DNA from: Lepidodermella squamata
Lineage: Eukaryota; Gastrotricha
DNA: 64,000 nucleotides
Assembly (NCBI GenBank): GCA_047495785.1
Contig: JBLDXI010000009.1
Coordinates: 868,001 to 932,000, forward strand
Reading direction: 5' to 3'
Below the pieces are notes generated by a model that was not told the origin of the DNA, searched no databases, and saw only the letters and a program-made list of their open reading frames with translations. Positions 47,701 through 58,023 of this stretch are shown one piece after another. A program made the position numbers and the translations under genes. How positions within the stretch are numbered: position 1 is the stretch's first letter; every line of letters begins with the position of its first letter.

Positions 47701-50700
47701 TATCGTTTCGACATAGGTCAGATTGTTTCTATATAAGACAGCACGTAACTTGAAGATCCTCCTTCAAAAATTTAATAATTATAATAATTACCTCAAGATA
47801 ATGACGCTGTTGTACTCCAAGGCTGATCGTGGAGCGAATCTAACATGAACGGTGAAGTTCGTCTTCGGCCTGTAATGATTAAATTAATGTTCAGTACCAA
47901 GTTGAAATGTCTAAGTCTAGTCGTCATTGTCATTATTGAAATTCAATCATGAAAAAACCATTTTAGGATGAATTTGATATTCAAAATCTTGTTTAGCAGC
48001 AGCAAACAGTGTATGGTTACCTCAAAACGACAGTAATCGATCTCCTGGAGCATCTAGCAGCGCCCGGAAACGGCTGGGAGTGCAGTAATGGATCGCGAGT
48101 AATGAGCTACAATTATGATGAACGAGAGAATTTAGTAAAATATACGCATTTGAACTAAACTCGAGCTCAGCCTACCTTGTTAAAGCTGACCGTCTGAAAG
48201 CATTTACAGCACAAGCAGAAATGAATGATGAACCAAGAGCAAAACGCAGAATTAAAATAAAATTCACTCAGATTAAACGCTTCTTTAAACATACGAAATT
48301 GAGATCAAGGAACGAAAACACCGGATGCTCTTCAAAAGACGTGGCAGAGCCATCATCGCTAGGTTTTGGGTTGCGATAACTATGAGAAAAAATCCAAAAA
48401 ATAAATAAAACACAAATTATCATCCAATCATTTACCCCTCGTCATGTAGCAGCGGTAATAGACGAGTAGCTGCAGAGGGATAGAATTCTGCCAAAACTAT
48501 CTGCACAGCCAATGGTGTGCTAGACGGGTTCATGACAGTGAAATTCAGCATCTGTCAAGAAGAAATTTGAATGTGAAAGTTGCGAGTGAATTCGGAGAGA
48601 ATTATTTACGTCAAATTGCCCAACTTCGACCACATTGAAGTTCAAAACGGATTGGGGTGCATGAATCAACTTTGGAATGACGAATCGAATCTGCATAAAT
48701 GAATGATGCGGCATGGTCAAGTAAGACATTGGCTCCACAGTCATTATGGCAATCGTAATATTTTTCCTATAATTTCAGGAATTGACATTACAGATCGGAA
48801 TTAAACAATTAATAACATACACATCACGGCCACTTTCTTTCATTTCCCGCCAACGCTGCTGAAGCTGAGTGACAAGGTAGCTATCGATATCAGCAGTAAA
48901 TGCATCCAAATTGCATGACGCCAACCAATGAGCATGTACTTTGGAAAGAATTTCGGTTTAAGATAGGTAAATGATTGAAAAACTCAACTTACGGTATGCA
49001 TTGTCGTTAAGACCCATGTAGCAAGAATCCCCGCAAACGGCCGAATGATCGTATGTAATCTTTGCAATCTGAAGCAACAATTATACTCATAAAAATCATG
49101 ACTAAAACTTCAATTTTGCTTACCGTGTTCTTTTCAGCAAAATAAACATAGTTGCCGACCAACTTGTAGTTCAAACCAGTTTCGTCAGGCGTGAACTCGA
49201 TGAATTGCAACTGATGTGGCCGTTTGTCATCTTCTTGGTCCGCAAATGGTCGATAAGGATCACTATTGCGATACGAATGAGAAAGAACCAGTTTCTGGCG
49301 GCAAATTCGACCAGGAAAGCAATTATCCATGATAATAGGATCAGGGTGAGAGAAATAATTGCCATAGTCGAACAAAATCGATCCGATGATCGGTGTTCGA
49401 TTAGGTTGGTCTGTCACTACCCACATCAAAATGTTGGAGAGAGAATCGAGAGCGGGCGGTTCAGTAGCGTTAACGTAGAACTCAATCAATGCGTAGTGGC
49501 CTGGAGGAACCGGAACTTCTCCAGATGGCAGCATAGCCTCAGTCACAGGTCGGTAATTTGACAGAGAATATACGTTCCCTTTAGGGGCGTTTGATACCCC
49601 GAGTATCTTGGCGAAAACATAAGGTGATATAGCGTCGAACTTGCGTATTTTAACGACAACCGGGTTTGGGTTCAAGAGGCTCAGTGTTCGAGAAACAGGC
49701 GCATCTTCGTTGCCAGTGTAAATCAAACTAACATCGTGAGTCAGGAAATTGCTGATCGGGGTAAAGTGATGTTTAACCTCCAATTTTCCATCCCAAACGA
49801 GAATGGGCAACTCCACGGTTCCGACGTTCGTCGATAATACTATGGCACAGCGCGAAGTTTTGCTGTCCTCTGAACTGACTTTCTTCACGTTAATACTGAA
49901 AACGTCGCGATGAGACTGACTTGGAGCAAATATAATAGGCAGAGTTTTTGACGGGACATCCAAAAACAGCTGATAGGGTGAAGATTCGCCGCATTTCTGG
50001 TTTGTCACTGAGTAGAGAATGATTTGAGATTTAGCTCTATTGACAAGCGAAATGTAACGAGGATGGGCGTGCCAGTCACAGTGACCGTCTTGGCAGCTGA
50101 ACGATAGATTGGACGGCGAAATCGCCTGAAGGTTTGTGCTAACATAACGAATACGATATGGAACGGTAGCTGTGTTGTTCTGGCTGCCTTTAACGACAAC
50201 TGAGATTTCTCCGTTTAGTTGCTGGCGAGAGGTGAGCAGCGACGTGTTCAGCGAGATGAATGCCACTGTTTGTTTCCGCAAATCGGGCGTCAGCCGAGCG
50301 GGCATAAAGTCGACTGAGATTGCCGAGTTCGGCAGAACCATCGATACATTCTGGACAAGAACAGGCCTAGAATAGCCATTCCACAAAGCAAGCGGTAGAG
50401 TCAGCATCGGCGAATTCGGGCTGACAATTCCGAAATCAAGAATTGGAGTCGATGGAAATAGACCAATGCCATCAGTAACTTCGAAATCCACGGGAATAAA
50501 CAGTTTGACTATTTCAGTGTTCTTGCCACTTGTCGTTCGCAGAATTATCACAACATAGGCAATGAAATGAGTTGCCTCCCGGCCTTTGAACTCTAAAAAC
50601 AGGATAGGCCTGGTCTCGTATGGCTGAAGATGCCACAGTTTGGCATCCTCGTCCGTGTTACCAGTCACGAGCTCGATATGTAACTCGGCGCTGCTGGTAA

Positions 50701-51438
50701 AGATCTCCTCGATCTGAACGCTCCTCGGGAATGGGTTGTACAGCGACATTAAATAAATGAATGTGGCATTTGTCGGTAGTTTCAAATTAATTGCTGGTAA
50801 AATGTGGTAACGGCTTTCCACCCCAGAGCCTCGAAGTTTCAATGTGAAAACTCCGATTGAAGTATGAATTTCCAAAATCGACGACAGATTGCCACGTTCG
50901 CGAGGTAAAAAATACACATCAAAGGTAGTATTTGCGCCAGGAAACAAAATCTGCAAAAAACAGCGTTATATAACAGCATTCGGTTGGAAATTCTAGTTTC
51001 TCATACGTTATCTTCGAAGAAAGAGCAATGATAATGCGCTGTCGAGCCAGTAATTGTCAGTAAATGGACAACAGCATTTGAAGGATTGTGCACGGTAACT
51101 TTGCGGTGAGCGGCCGTGGCAAATTCAGTTTCTCCAAAGTCAACTTCACCAGGATCGAACCTCAAAGGAGGAGTTTGTAATGCGACGCCGTTTAACAGGG
51201 CATAATCGACTAGATCAGCAGCACTTTGAATGGTCAAACCGTCAATAACTAGCCGCAACTCCGTAGGGGTTTGCACAAAGACTTGCATGCGGCTCTGGTG
51301 ATTTGGGTGGTGGTAAACATTTGGAGGCTCCGGTACACGCTGGTTTCTGTCGGGAGCGCTCGCTGCCAAATGGCAAGTTATGGCAACAGACGCAAACACG
51401 ACGACAAACGGCCAGCAAATTCTGCTGCCGCTTGCCAT
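44790..51438 (-). CDS. TMEM131: TMEM131, ER collagen-secretion factor
   Basis: TMEM131 is an ER type I membrane protein whose luminal PapD-like domains bind procollagen and whose tail binds TRAPPC8 for collagen export. Minus-strand exons: 51438-51007, 50950-49124, 49068-48993, 48938-48821, 48766-48610, 48551-48436, 48379-48295, 48193-48176, 48106-48021, 47869-47792, 47761-46717 and 46655-44790, giving 1967 aa (human 1883). A signal peptide opens the protein (WPFVVVFASVAITCHLAAS). PapD-L region motifs include LRFDPGEVDFGE, HNPSNAVVHLL and DVYFLPRERG. The IRNNLT-type motif appears as YRNNLTYVETIPIRGQG. One TM segment lies near 47120-47050 (AFIVIPNVIGALLFAM). The tail is Ser/Gln-rich with a nine-residue polyQ and ends with conserved aromatic boxes (WSWSDSIWNP, DWDPWA). 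Exon 8 is only 18 bases. The gene follows TMX2 by 276 bp on the same strand. Confidence 0.93.
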
Positions 51439-51714
51439 TAACTTTTTAAAGACTGCAGTTCAGAGTAAAATCTACAATAATTCAAAACAAACTTAAATGT
51501 TTATAAGCAAATCGAGAATTTTTTTCGCGTAAGAAAGTTTCAACGAGGGGCACCTTATCTGAGAGCTTGAGCGCGGAACTAAGGAGTCTTCAACAATATC
51601 GTCGTACTGGGAAGGATCATCAGGAGTGAAACTAGTTTCAGCGTGGCGTTATTTAAATAGCAAAACATGAACAGAATAATACGCGATGCAAGAAAATTCA
51701 TCAGAGCAAATGAG

Positions 51715-52734
51715 CTAATTTATTTTTTTATCGTTGTTGTTTTCTTCCGATTGCAGTTTGCCACGCTTTTTCTGCTTAGCCAACAGATCGCGGCATTCCT
51801 TGTAAACTTTTTCTAGTTCGAAAGCGCTGATGATGTTGTCTCTGGTGAAGGCAAATGGAGCAACACGGCCCTTGGAATCATTGAGAGGCTGACGATCTTT
51901 CTCCTCGCCGTCTTCAAATAAGATAACGGTAGGTAGTTGTTTCGAGAATGTCGAAGTGTTTATGTCGTGTCTGAAAATTGAAATGATAAGCTTATCACTT
52001 CGAAGCAAGCAAATCTCAAACATACCTTTGCGCTACGTCAGGATACCGCGAAACGTCAACTTTACCGAACTGGAAGTTTTCCAGGTCACCATACTTCTGC
52101 GACAACTCCGCGAATATCGGGGAAAAATCACTGCATGGAGGACACCACGGAGCAGAGAACATGACGAGCCATCGGATGCGCTTGTCTTTTTCCAATGTCT
52201 GATCCAAAGCACTCGCTCTGAAGTAAGTTATTCTATCAGGACCTTTGTAAGATGGCTCCGGATTGAAGAACATTTGAACTGAAATAATTTACAATCATTC
52301 AACGCGGCTTTAGCTAAAAAGGGATCACATACGCAGCATTATCGCACCATAGATTATGACGTAGAGAGGTCCTTGGCGGAAGAAAAGGCAAGCATTCAAA
52401 ACTTTGGCAAACAGGAAGACCTTTTTGAAGTAATTTCGCAAGGTCGCTTGTTTTTTAGCCTTTATCATGATAAGAACCCCGAAGGAAGCCAATAGCTCCC
52501 ATTCGCCCTATAAAAAATGAGATAGCTTGTTAATTATTCATTGGAAAATCGGCCATTGCTTACGATCTTCAATTCGCATGACTCGAAAATGTGCTCGCAC
52601 CAAGGGCTGGCTTTCAGGGCAAAGAACGATATTGCAAGCATGAACTCTCCAACGTAGTGAGCATTGATCACAGACCGCCATTCGCTTTTCAGCGTGGTTA
52701 AAACATTTTCATATAAATTGTAGAGTGCGTCCAT
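51715..52734 (-). CDS. TMX2: TMX2, thioredoxin-related ER membrane protein
   Basis: TMX2 is a thioredoxin-fold protein of the ER and mitochondria-ER contacts. Minus-strand exons are 52734-52564, 52507-52333, 52278-52026 and 51970-51715, giving 284 aa (human 296). N-terminal membrane segments are followed by LIMIKAKKQATLRNYFKKVF and LFFRQGPLYVIIYG, matching the family. The thioredoxin domain has FGKVDVSRYPDVAQR and TFSKQLPTVILFEDG. The active-site position reads APWCPPC (Cys161, Cys164), whereas human TMX2 has lost the first cysteine (SNDC). The C-terminal tail is Lys-rich (KQKKRGK, DKKIN), like an ER-retention tail. The start was chosen 16 bases after a TTTGCTTAG acceptor. ATG14 ends 126 bp upstream on the same strand. 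Confidence 0.93.
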
Positions 52735-52860
52735 AAATGTTAAGCTAGATCTAAGCAAAAAATTCAAATGCAATTTTTTTACTCATTCAATTTCAATTAA
52801 ATAAAGCAACATTTTTATGCAACGGCTCGTTAAAAACAGATAATTAGAAATTGGCAAAGT

Positions 52861-54381
52861 CTAAGATTGTGACGTAGATCTGCCACGGATAAATGAAAAC
52901 AGAGCAGAAGTGATAGTGCTTGGAAGCAACGGATTCGTACTGGCCATAAAACTAGCTGAATTGAGTGGCCGTAAAGAATCTGCATTCTGCCCATTATCGG
53001 CGTAATTCTCAATCCCACCAGGAAGAGTAACCCATTCTTCTTCATCGGTCATATAATCAAAAAAAGAGGGGTCAGTACTTGACGCACATAAGGGCGCAAT
53101 AACATTCAAAAGCAAAGAATCAGCATTTGGATAGTCCAGTAGTCGCTGAAGTTCCGGCTCGAATTCCAACAAATTCTGTCGAGTAGCGTTCGTCGGTTGA
53201 TTTCGTGCATCCGAATTATTGAGAACATATTCGTACAAGAGCCACAGGTTATAAGCCGGATTGCTAGGCCTAAGCAAATTACTGTCCAGTCCAATCATCA
53301 AGCAGAGAAAGCTTATATTTGCAGACACTCTAGCGGAGTAAAGGCGAAATTGGTCGACAGAAAGTCTTCCGCATAATACGTCCTTGTTGAAAATTGATAA
53401 TGGAAAAGGCAGGAAAATATTGAAAATAGCTGCTAGAGAAGCTGAAAGCTGATTCATGTAGGAGTATCCCACTACTAGATCTTTGCTTTGTAATGCTCCG
53501 GGGCCCTGAGAAGAGAAGGATGAGTCAGTGGAGGCAATACTGACACCATGTCCAATCGTATCTACAGCAAAAGGCACATATTGAGAGCATGAGCTATCTG
53601 GAGGCACCATCGCCGTCAGCAGCCTGTACCCACTCGTGGGAGTAATGACCGTCGGAGTCGCCTCAACCCAGCGTCCATTCATATACGCCCATCGCTGGGC
53701 TTCAGCTAACTGCAGAGCAACCAGATTCTCGTTATCAGGTTCTTCGTTATAAAAGTTTTTCGCGGCGATCTCAACGGATGGCGCTAATTCGATCCGAGTG
53801 AGAGGCACAACGTTTTGAAATAAATCAAGAGCTATTCGCCATTGAGAGCAACCCAGCTCCGAATTTCCTCGCGACATGTGAATTATGGAGTCATTAATTT
53901 TGCTCTCCAAGTGACGAATATTCTCAGCAGCTCTGGAGTACTTTTCGCCATGTTTCATTTCATTATTCCTACTCTCCTTGTTCATCGCTCGAATTGCATG
54001 CAGCTTTTTAGCTTTTTCTCGATTACGAGATTTTAGAGACAACACATCGTTCCTCATTTTGAATACTTCACTTCTAAGTTGCTCAATTCGGCGCTGAGTG
54101 TCGTTTCCGCAAACTGATGGAATGTTCACGAACGAGTCCAGCAATTTAGCTCGCTTTTCCCTCGCTGTATTTATACTGCTCATCAGCTGCTCAACGCTTC
54201 CTCCAATAGATGGCGAGGCTTTTCTCATGATGCAGCGTGCGCAGAAGAAAATACGCTTCTTCGAAGCGTCAATCAAACATATAGGACAAACTGCTTGCGT
54301 CACAACGGGAACAGATAACTGTCGGTTGAAAGCCGAGCGCAGCAATTTCACATCACCCAAACCGCCTTGTGAACTAGTCAT
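52861..54381 (-). CDS. ATG14: ATG14 (Barkor / EPG-8), autophagy PI3-kinase targeting subunit
   Basis: ATG14 directs the VPS34-Beclin 1 complex to the ER for autophagosome formation. It is a single exon encoding 506 aa (human 492). The N-terminal cysteine repeat needed for ER targeting is present: C32 and C35 (VCPIC), C47 and C50 (FCARC). A long coiled coil covers about residues 65-175. The UVRAG/ATG14 fold follows, with LAEAQRWAYMNGRWVEATP matching the family LAEARR...LSGRWV. The region ending EEEWVTLPGG matches the DWENLPS segment of vertebrate ATG14. The last residues (ITSALFSFIRGR) form an amphipathic helix like the membrane-curvature-sensing BATS domain. It is intronless while all its neighbours are split. 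A CCTTTAG acceptor-like site lies about 20 bases before the start. It appears to lead a co-oriented set ATG14-TMX2-TMEM131. Confidence 0.9.
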   Translation of the reverse strand: MTSSQGGLGDVKLLRSAFNRQLSVPVVTQAVCPICLIDASKKRIFFCARCIMRKASPSIGGSVEQLMSSINTAREKRAKLLDSFVNIPSVCGNDTQRRIEQLRSEVFKMRNDVLSLKSRNREKAKKLHAIRAMNKESRNNEMKHGEKYSRAAENIRHLESKINDSIIHMSRGNSELGCSQWRIALDLFQNVVPLTRIELAPSVEIAAKNFYNEEPDNENLVALQLAEAQRWAYMNGRWVEATPTVITPTSGYRLLTAMVPPDSSCSQYVPFAVDTIGHGVSIASTDSSFSSQGPGALQSKDLVVGYSYMNQLSASLAAIFNIFLPFPLSIFNKDVLCGRLSVDQFRLYSARVSANISFLCLMIGLDSNLLRPSNPAYNLWLLYEYVLNNSDARNQPTNATRQNLLEFEPELQRLLDYPNADSLLLNVIAPLCASSTDPSFFDYMTDEEEWVTLPGGIENYADNGQNADSLRPLNSASFMASTNPLLPSTITSALFSFIRGRSTSQS

Positions 54382-54388
54382 ATTCCAT
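54374..54388 (-). promoter_or_regulatory. Four-codon upstream ORF overlapping the ATG14 start
   Basis: On the minus strand ATGGAATATGACTAG (54388-54374) opens seven bases before the ATG14 start and contains that start in another frame. A scanning ribosome would meet it first, so it could lower ATG14 translation. Confidence 0.45.
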
Positions 54389-54628
54389 ACTTAATTTCTA
54401 AAGGTAATACGTCAGTAAAGTTATAATTGAATGACTATTTCGACGCTAATAGAATAAATAGAATTATAAATAGCAAATATACCAAGTATAAATAATACTA
54501 GCTGGAGCTAGAAAGCCAGCATTCACACTAAGAATAAATATACGACCAAACAAGAAAATTTGGCGAATCGTGAATCAATTTTTGTTATTCGCTGTTTAGC
54601 GCTGCATGGTAAAACGTGAATCTTGACA

Positions 54629-55202
54629 ATGGCTAACTGCAAAGTGCAGCTCCTTATTCAATTATTCCTGATTCGGGAAGAGCGGGGCGCTGGGCTCAAA
54701 ATGTCGTTGAGCTCCCTAAACACGACGCGCAATCAAATATGGGGTATGGGGCGAGGAATGATGTCGGTTTTGAAGCAAAGTAGGTCCCTAAATTCTATAT
54801 TCTCTATCGACTCAATAGGAGAGGTTGCTGTTTATGGAAGACTGCGCTATTTCCGACGTAAGTATTCACAAGGGGCCTTCATGTAAAGAGACCTAGCGCC
54901 TAGCGTCTGTTTGGTAACCAACAGCAAAAAGGGTAAGCGGGATGACCCTTATGTTTTTGGGTATTTCCTCCATATTATCCTCCATCCATATAATATCATA
55001 CTTCATACTGAAAATCTTCGCTCACATACTTAAAATGGGCCGCTTCATTAGTGCAACATTTTCCTTTGAATTTTTTCCGCGCGACAAACCTAGGTTCGAT
55101 CGACAGGGAATTGAGCTGAAGTGTGAAGTGGTAAGTGGAAACACGTTAAAAAGTAGAAAGGTGTCGCTAGTCGTAAAATTCTTTGTCATCGTCATCGAAT
55201 GA
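54629..55202 (+). CDS. Hypothetical two-exon membrane protein
   Basis: Exon 1 (54629-54857) ends at a perfect GTAAGT donor. A 67-bp intron ends in CCAACAG, and exon 2 (54925-55202) keeps frame to a TGA, giving 168 aa. An acceptor-like CTGTTTAG lies upstream of the start. Exon 2 encodes a hydrophobic stretch (MFLGISSILSSIHIISYFIL) that could span a membrane, and a Lys-rich end. I recognise no family, and a second GTAAGT later in exon 2 may indicate another splice. It may be chance. Confidence 0.3.
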
Positions 55203-56167
55203 AAGGACAAAAAATGGCAATTTTGGCGATTATGCCAAGTGCAAGCTTCATTTCACCTTCGCAGAATAATTGTTATTATATTTTATTATATTTATTATTA
55301 TTATTTTGTTGCATTTTCACAATTTTATTTTTTTGTCTCTACGTACGCTTTTGCCATCCTGATGTGGTCTTCCATGCTGTCTGCTGTCTTGCAGTGACTC
55401 CGCGGTGACTCCGAGCTCGCGTGGAGTACCAGGGGTCGGGACTTCATTAAGTAGTTAGCAATTTTTTACTTGCTCCTTGCTACGCCTTATGGCAATTGGC
55501 GAAAACTTGAGTCCGGCCGGCTGAGGAGAAAATTTGAATTCGTGATCGCGACCATGAAAAGTGCATCGATATCACTCGCTTTTAGCTCAAGGTCTTGGAT
55601 ACATTTTAAACAATGCATATTATAAGATTATTGTCATCCTTAATTAGCCACTTGTAAACGTTCGTAAAGATTGACAGTATAGTATTTCTCCCAAGTGTTT
55701 TTCTTATCAAGTTGATCCTATGGCCATGTCGTTCACTCGCTCGCAGCAGGGGCTCCTTCAAGAACCTACAACCCGACTTGGCTTTTAAAAAAAGTTAAGC
55801 GAAGGCAATCAAGTTTTGTCCACCTGTCTCCACACTCAATCCTATCCTATACTTACTGATAAACCTAATATCTAACACCTAACTGAGCATATGATAATTA
55901 TCGAACATTGAACATTGAACATTGTTGATAATTATCGATTTTGGCCGGCTACTGCCCCGCGCTCTGAAGCATGATATATATGTCAGGGCGAAAGTTTACC
56001 TAGTTGAAATAAGTTTTTAAAGGATTAACATCTAAACGAAAACTGTTTTATGTGTTGGTTAAAATAGTTGAACATTTTGATAGTTCTGATTTCGCTCTAA
56101 ATCGACAATATTCTTTATTCACTTCAAACGTGAAAACTTCAATAACGTACCTAGTTTGATTTTAACG
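55203..56167. other. Intergenic with an AT-rich tract and small repeats
   Basis: A TTATTA-type tract lies near 55268-55305. No coding sequence recognised. A GTACCTAG acceptor-like site at about 56147-56154 precedes the cysteine-rich gene. Confidence 0.4.
55891..55937. repeat. Duplicated palindrome around a 7-bp tandem repeat
   Basis: The palindrome-containing TGATAATTATCGA occurs at 55891-55903 and 55925-55937. Between them GAACATT is repeated three times (55902-55922). It could be a binding-site cluster or a small recombination product. Confidence 0.65.
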
Positions 56168-57014
56168 ATGGCTACGGAAGAAAGCAAGGTGACAAATCGT
56201 CGTTGCAAATATCGGGTTGTAATACATTTTCATGCTATAATCAGGTCGCATTAACAGTCACGCTCAAATCGCAAACTAACGATTTGCTGGCTCCCCCGGT
56301 GATTGCTGTTATATGCATAATTGTTTACCTAATCATCGTAGCAGTTGTTTGGTTTGTTAGAAAATGCTTGGTGGTAAGTTTACTAGTTGCTCATATATGT
56401 AAGGCTCAATGCTCATTTCCAGAATCGAGGTACCTGCAAGCAATGTCAGTTGCGTTGTGATTGTTGTTTGTGGATACGCGATTGCTGTCTATGCTGTGGA
56501 TCATGTTGCCAAGGGTATTCAGTAACGAGCTGCATGGATTCGTGCAATTGTCCCAGACATGTACAGTTTGTGCAAATTATGTTTTCATGGCCTGTTATTT
56601 TTTTGTACAGAAATATTACTGCACTGATCTGCTATGCTGTCGTTGCTTGTGCCCGGAAAATTCACCTTGCGTTAATTGCTGCGATGACGTATGTCTTAGA
56701 GAAGCTGTATATACCTATTTTCATAAGATGTTTGAATTTTGCCTCAGATGGCTTCGGGAAGTTGCGAATGCTGCGGATGTCAACTGAATTTTACAATGGC
56801 TGCCCAAACGGCTAGATCGCCGCGGCAACAAATACCACCTCAAGGCTACCCATTTTACGCCAACACTACTCAGCCTCTAGGTGGATTTGTTCCGCCAACA
56901 TACTTAACAACTGTTCCGCAACCTGGTGGAATTCCTGCCATGGCAGGGACTTATCCTCCACTGACAGGACAACCTGTTGTCGGTCAAGTTCCGAGACTGG
57001 CAGTGAGAACTTGA
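56168..57014 (+). CDS. Cysteine-rich single-pass membrane protein with proline-rich tail, family unknown
   Basis: Exons are 56168-56188, 56245-56373, 56423-56560, 56611-56688 and 56748-57014, giving 210 aa; all joins are in phase 0. A short N-terminus is followed by one TM segment (VIAVICIIVYLIIVAVVWFV, residues about 25-44). The next 80 residues hold about 27 cysteines, mostly as CC or CxxC pairs (CKQCQLRCDCC, DCCLCCGSCC, LLCCRCLC, CVNCC, CECCGC). The last 70 residues are Pro/Gly/Gln/Thr-rich (QQIPPQGYPFY, FVPPTYLTTVP). The layout (TM, cysteine cluster, PPxY-containing tail) suggests a palmitoylated or metal-binding membrane adaptor that could bind WW domains, but I do not know the family. 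An AATAAA signal follows at 57238-57243. Confidence 0.72.
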
Positions 57015-57237
57015 ACCAGCCTATGACGATTAGCCGCGTTGCTCAAATTTTTGTGTATTACAATAATGCATCAAATGCATCACATACCTATATGATCTCA
57101 CTCGCTGCTCCGACGAATCATTGTCAGTGATTTGTTAAAGATTTTTCGAACAAACCTACCTCTTAATCTTTTGGATTAGTATTAATCGATTATAATTATT
57201 CGCATCGTTTGTCTGTTGCATTGAAGGTCTTCGAAGA

Positions 57238-57243
57238 AATAAA
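57238..57243 (+). terminator. Poly(A) signal of the cysteine-rich gene
   Basis: AATAAA, 224 bases past the stop at 57014. Confidence 0.55.
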
Positions 57244-58023
57244 GATATGTAATATCTTCCGGCTCATTCATTTGCAGTTTTGACGTCCTACCATACGGGC
57301 AGACGTATTTATGTATTATGTATTATGTATTTAAATTGCATGAAATCAGAGAATATTTTAAATGTAAATTTCGGTAACGTTTTTTGCGACAGGACGTTGC
57401 AGAGGGAAGGCGGCGAAATATTATTCGGCTACTTTGTAACGCCATATTGCTCATGACTATTGACAATTGAATTCAAACAAGCAAACAATCATTATCTAAT
57501 TGCATTTATCTACGCATTTTGCAATTTTGCACAATAAAGGTGGTTTAAGGGTTACCATACTAAATACAATTTCCATACTATTTTACTTACCCTGAGCGAA
57601 AGGTCCCGCGCATTTTAAAGTTTATCTACCTTTGCTTTCGCCATTTTTGTATCGTTTTGAGATAGCAGTTCTAAAAACAGGTAGAACGGACCGCTTGGAC
57701 TTTTACAGCTTGCAGGTCCGGTTTTTGCCTTAAACACCCATCTGTGAAATTGGCGGTATAAGTTACTCATGAATACCGGAATACAGGAAAAGTTATACGT
57801 ATTTTTACCATTACTAATACTGGAATATTAATAGGCAGTTTTGAAGCGCATCTTGTGGTGCAAGGTGCGTTAATTCACCTCTATAAACAAAGCCAAAAAA
57901 ACACGATTTTGTCCATAAGACCACGTTACAGTACATTATACATTCTATGTATTCTCGAAATTCATGATATTCTGCCACTTGATAAACAAGCAAAAGTTTT
58001 AACTTAGACGATTAGTGTCTTGA
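57244..58023. other. Intergenic between convergent genes
   Basis: No coding sequence, repeat or RNA gene that I can support. It should hold the 3' end of the minus-strand MDH-like gene. Confidence 0.4.
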
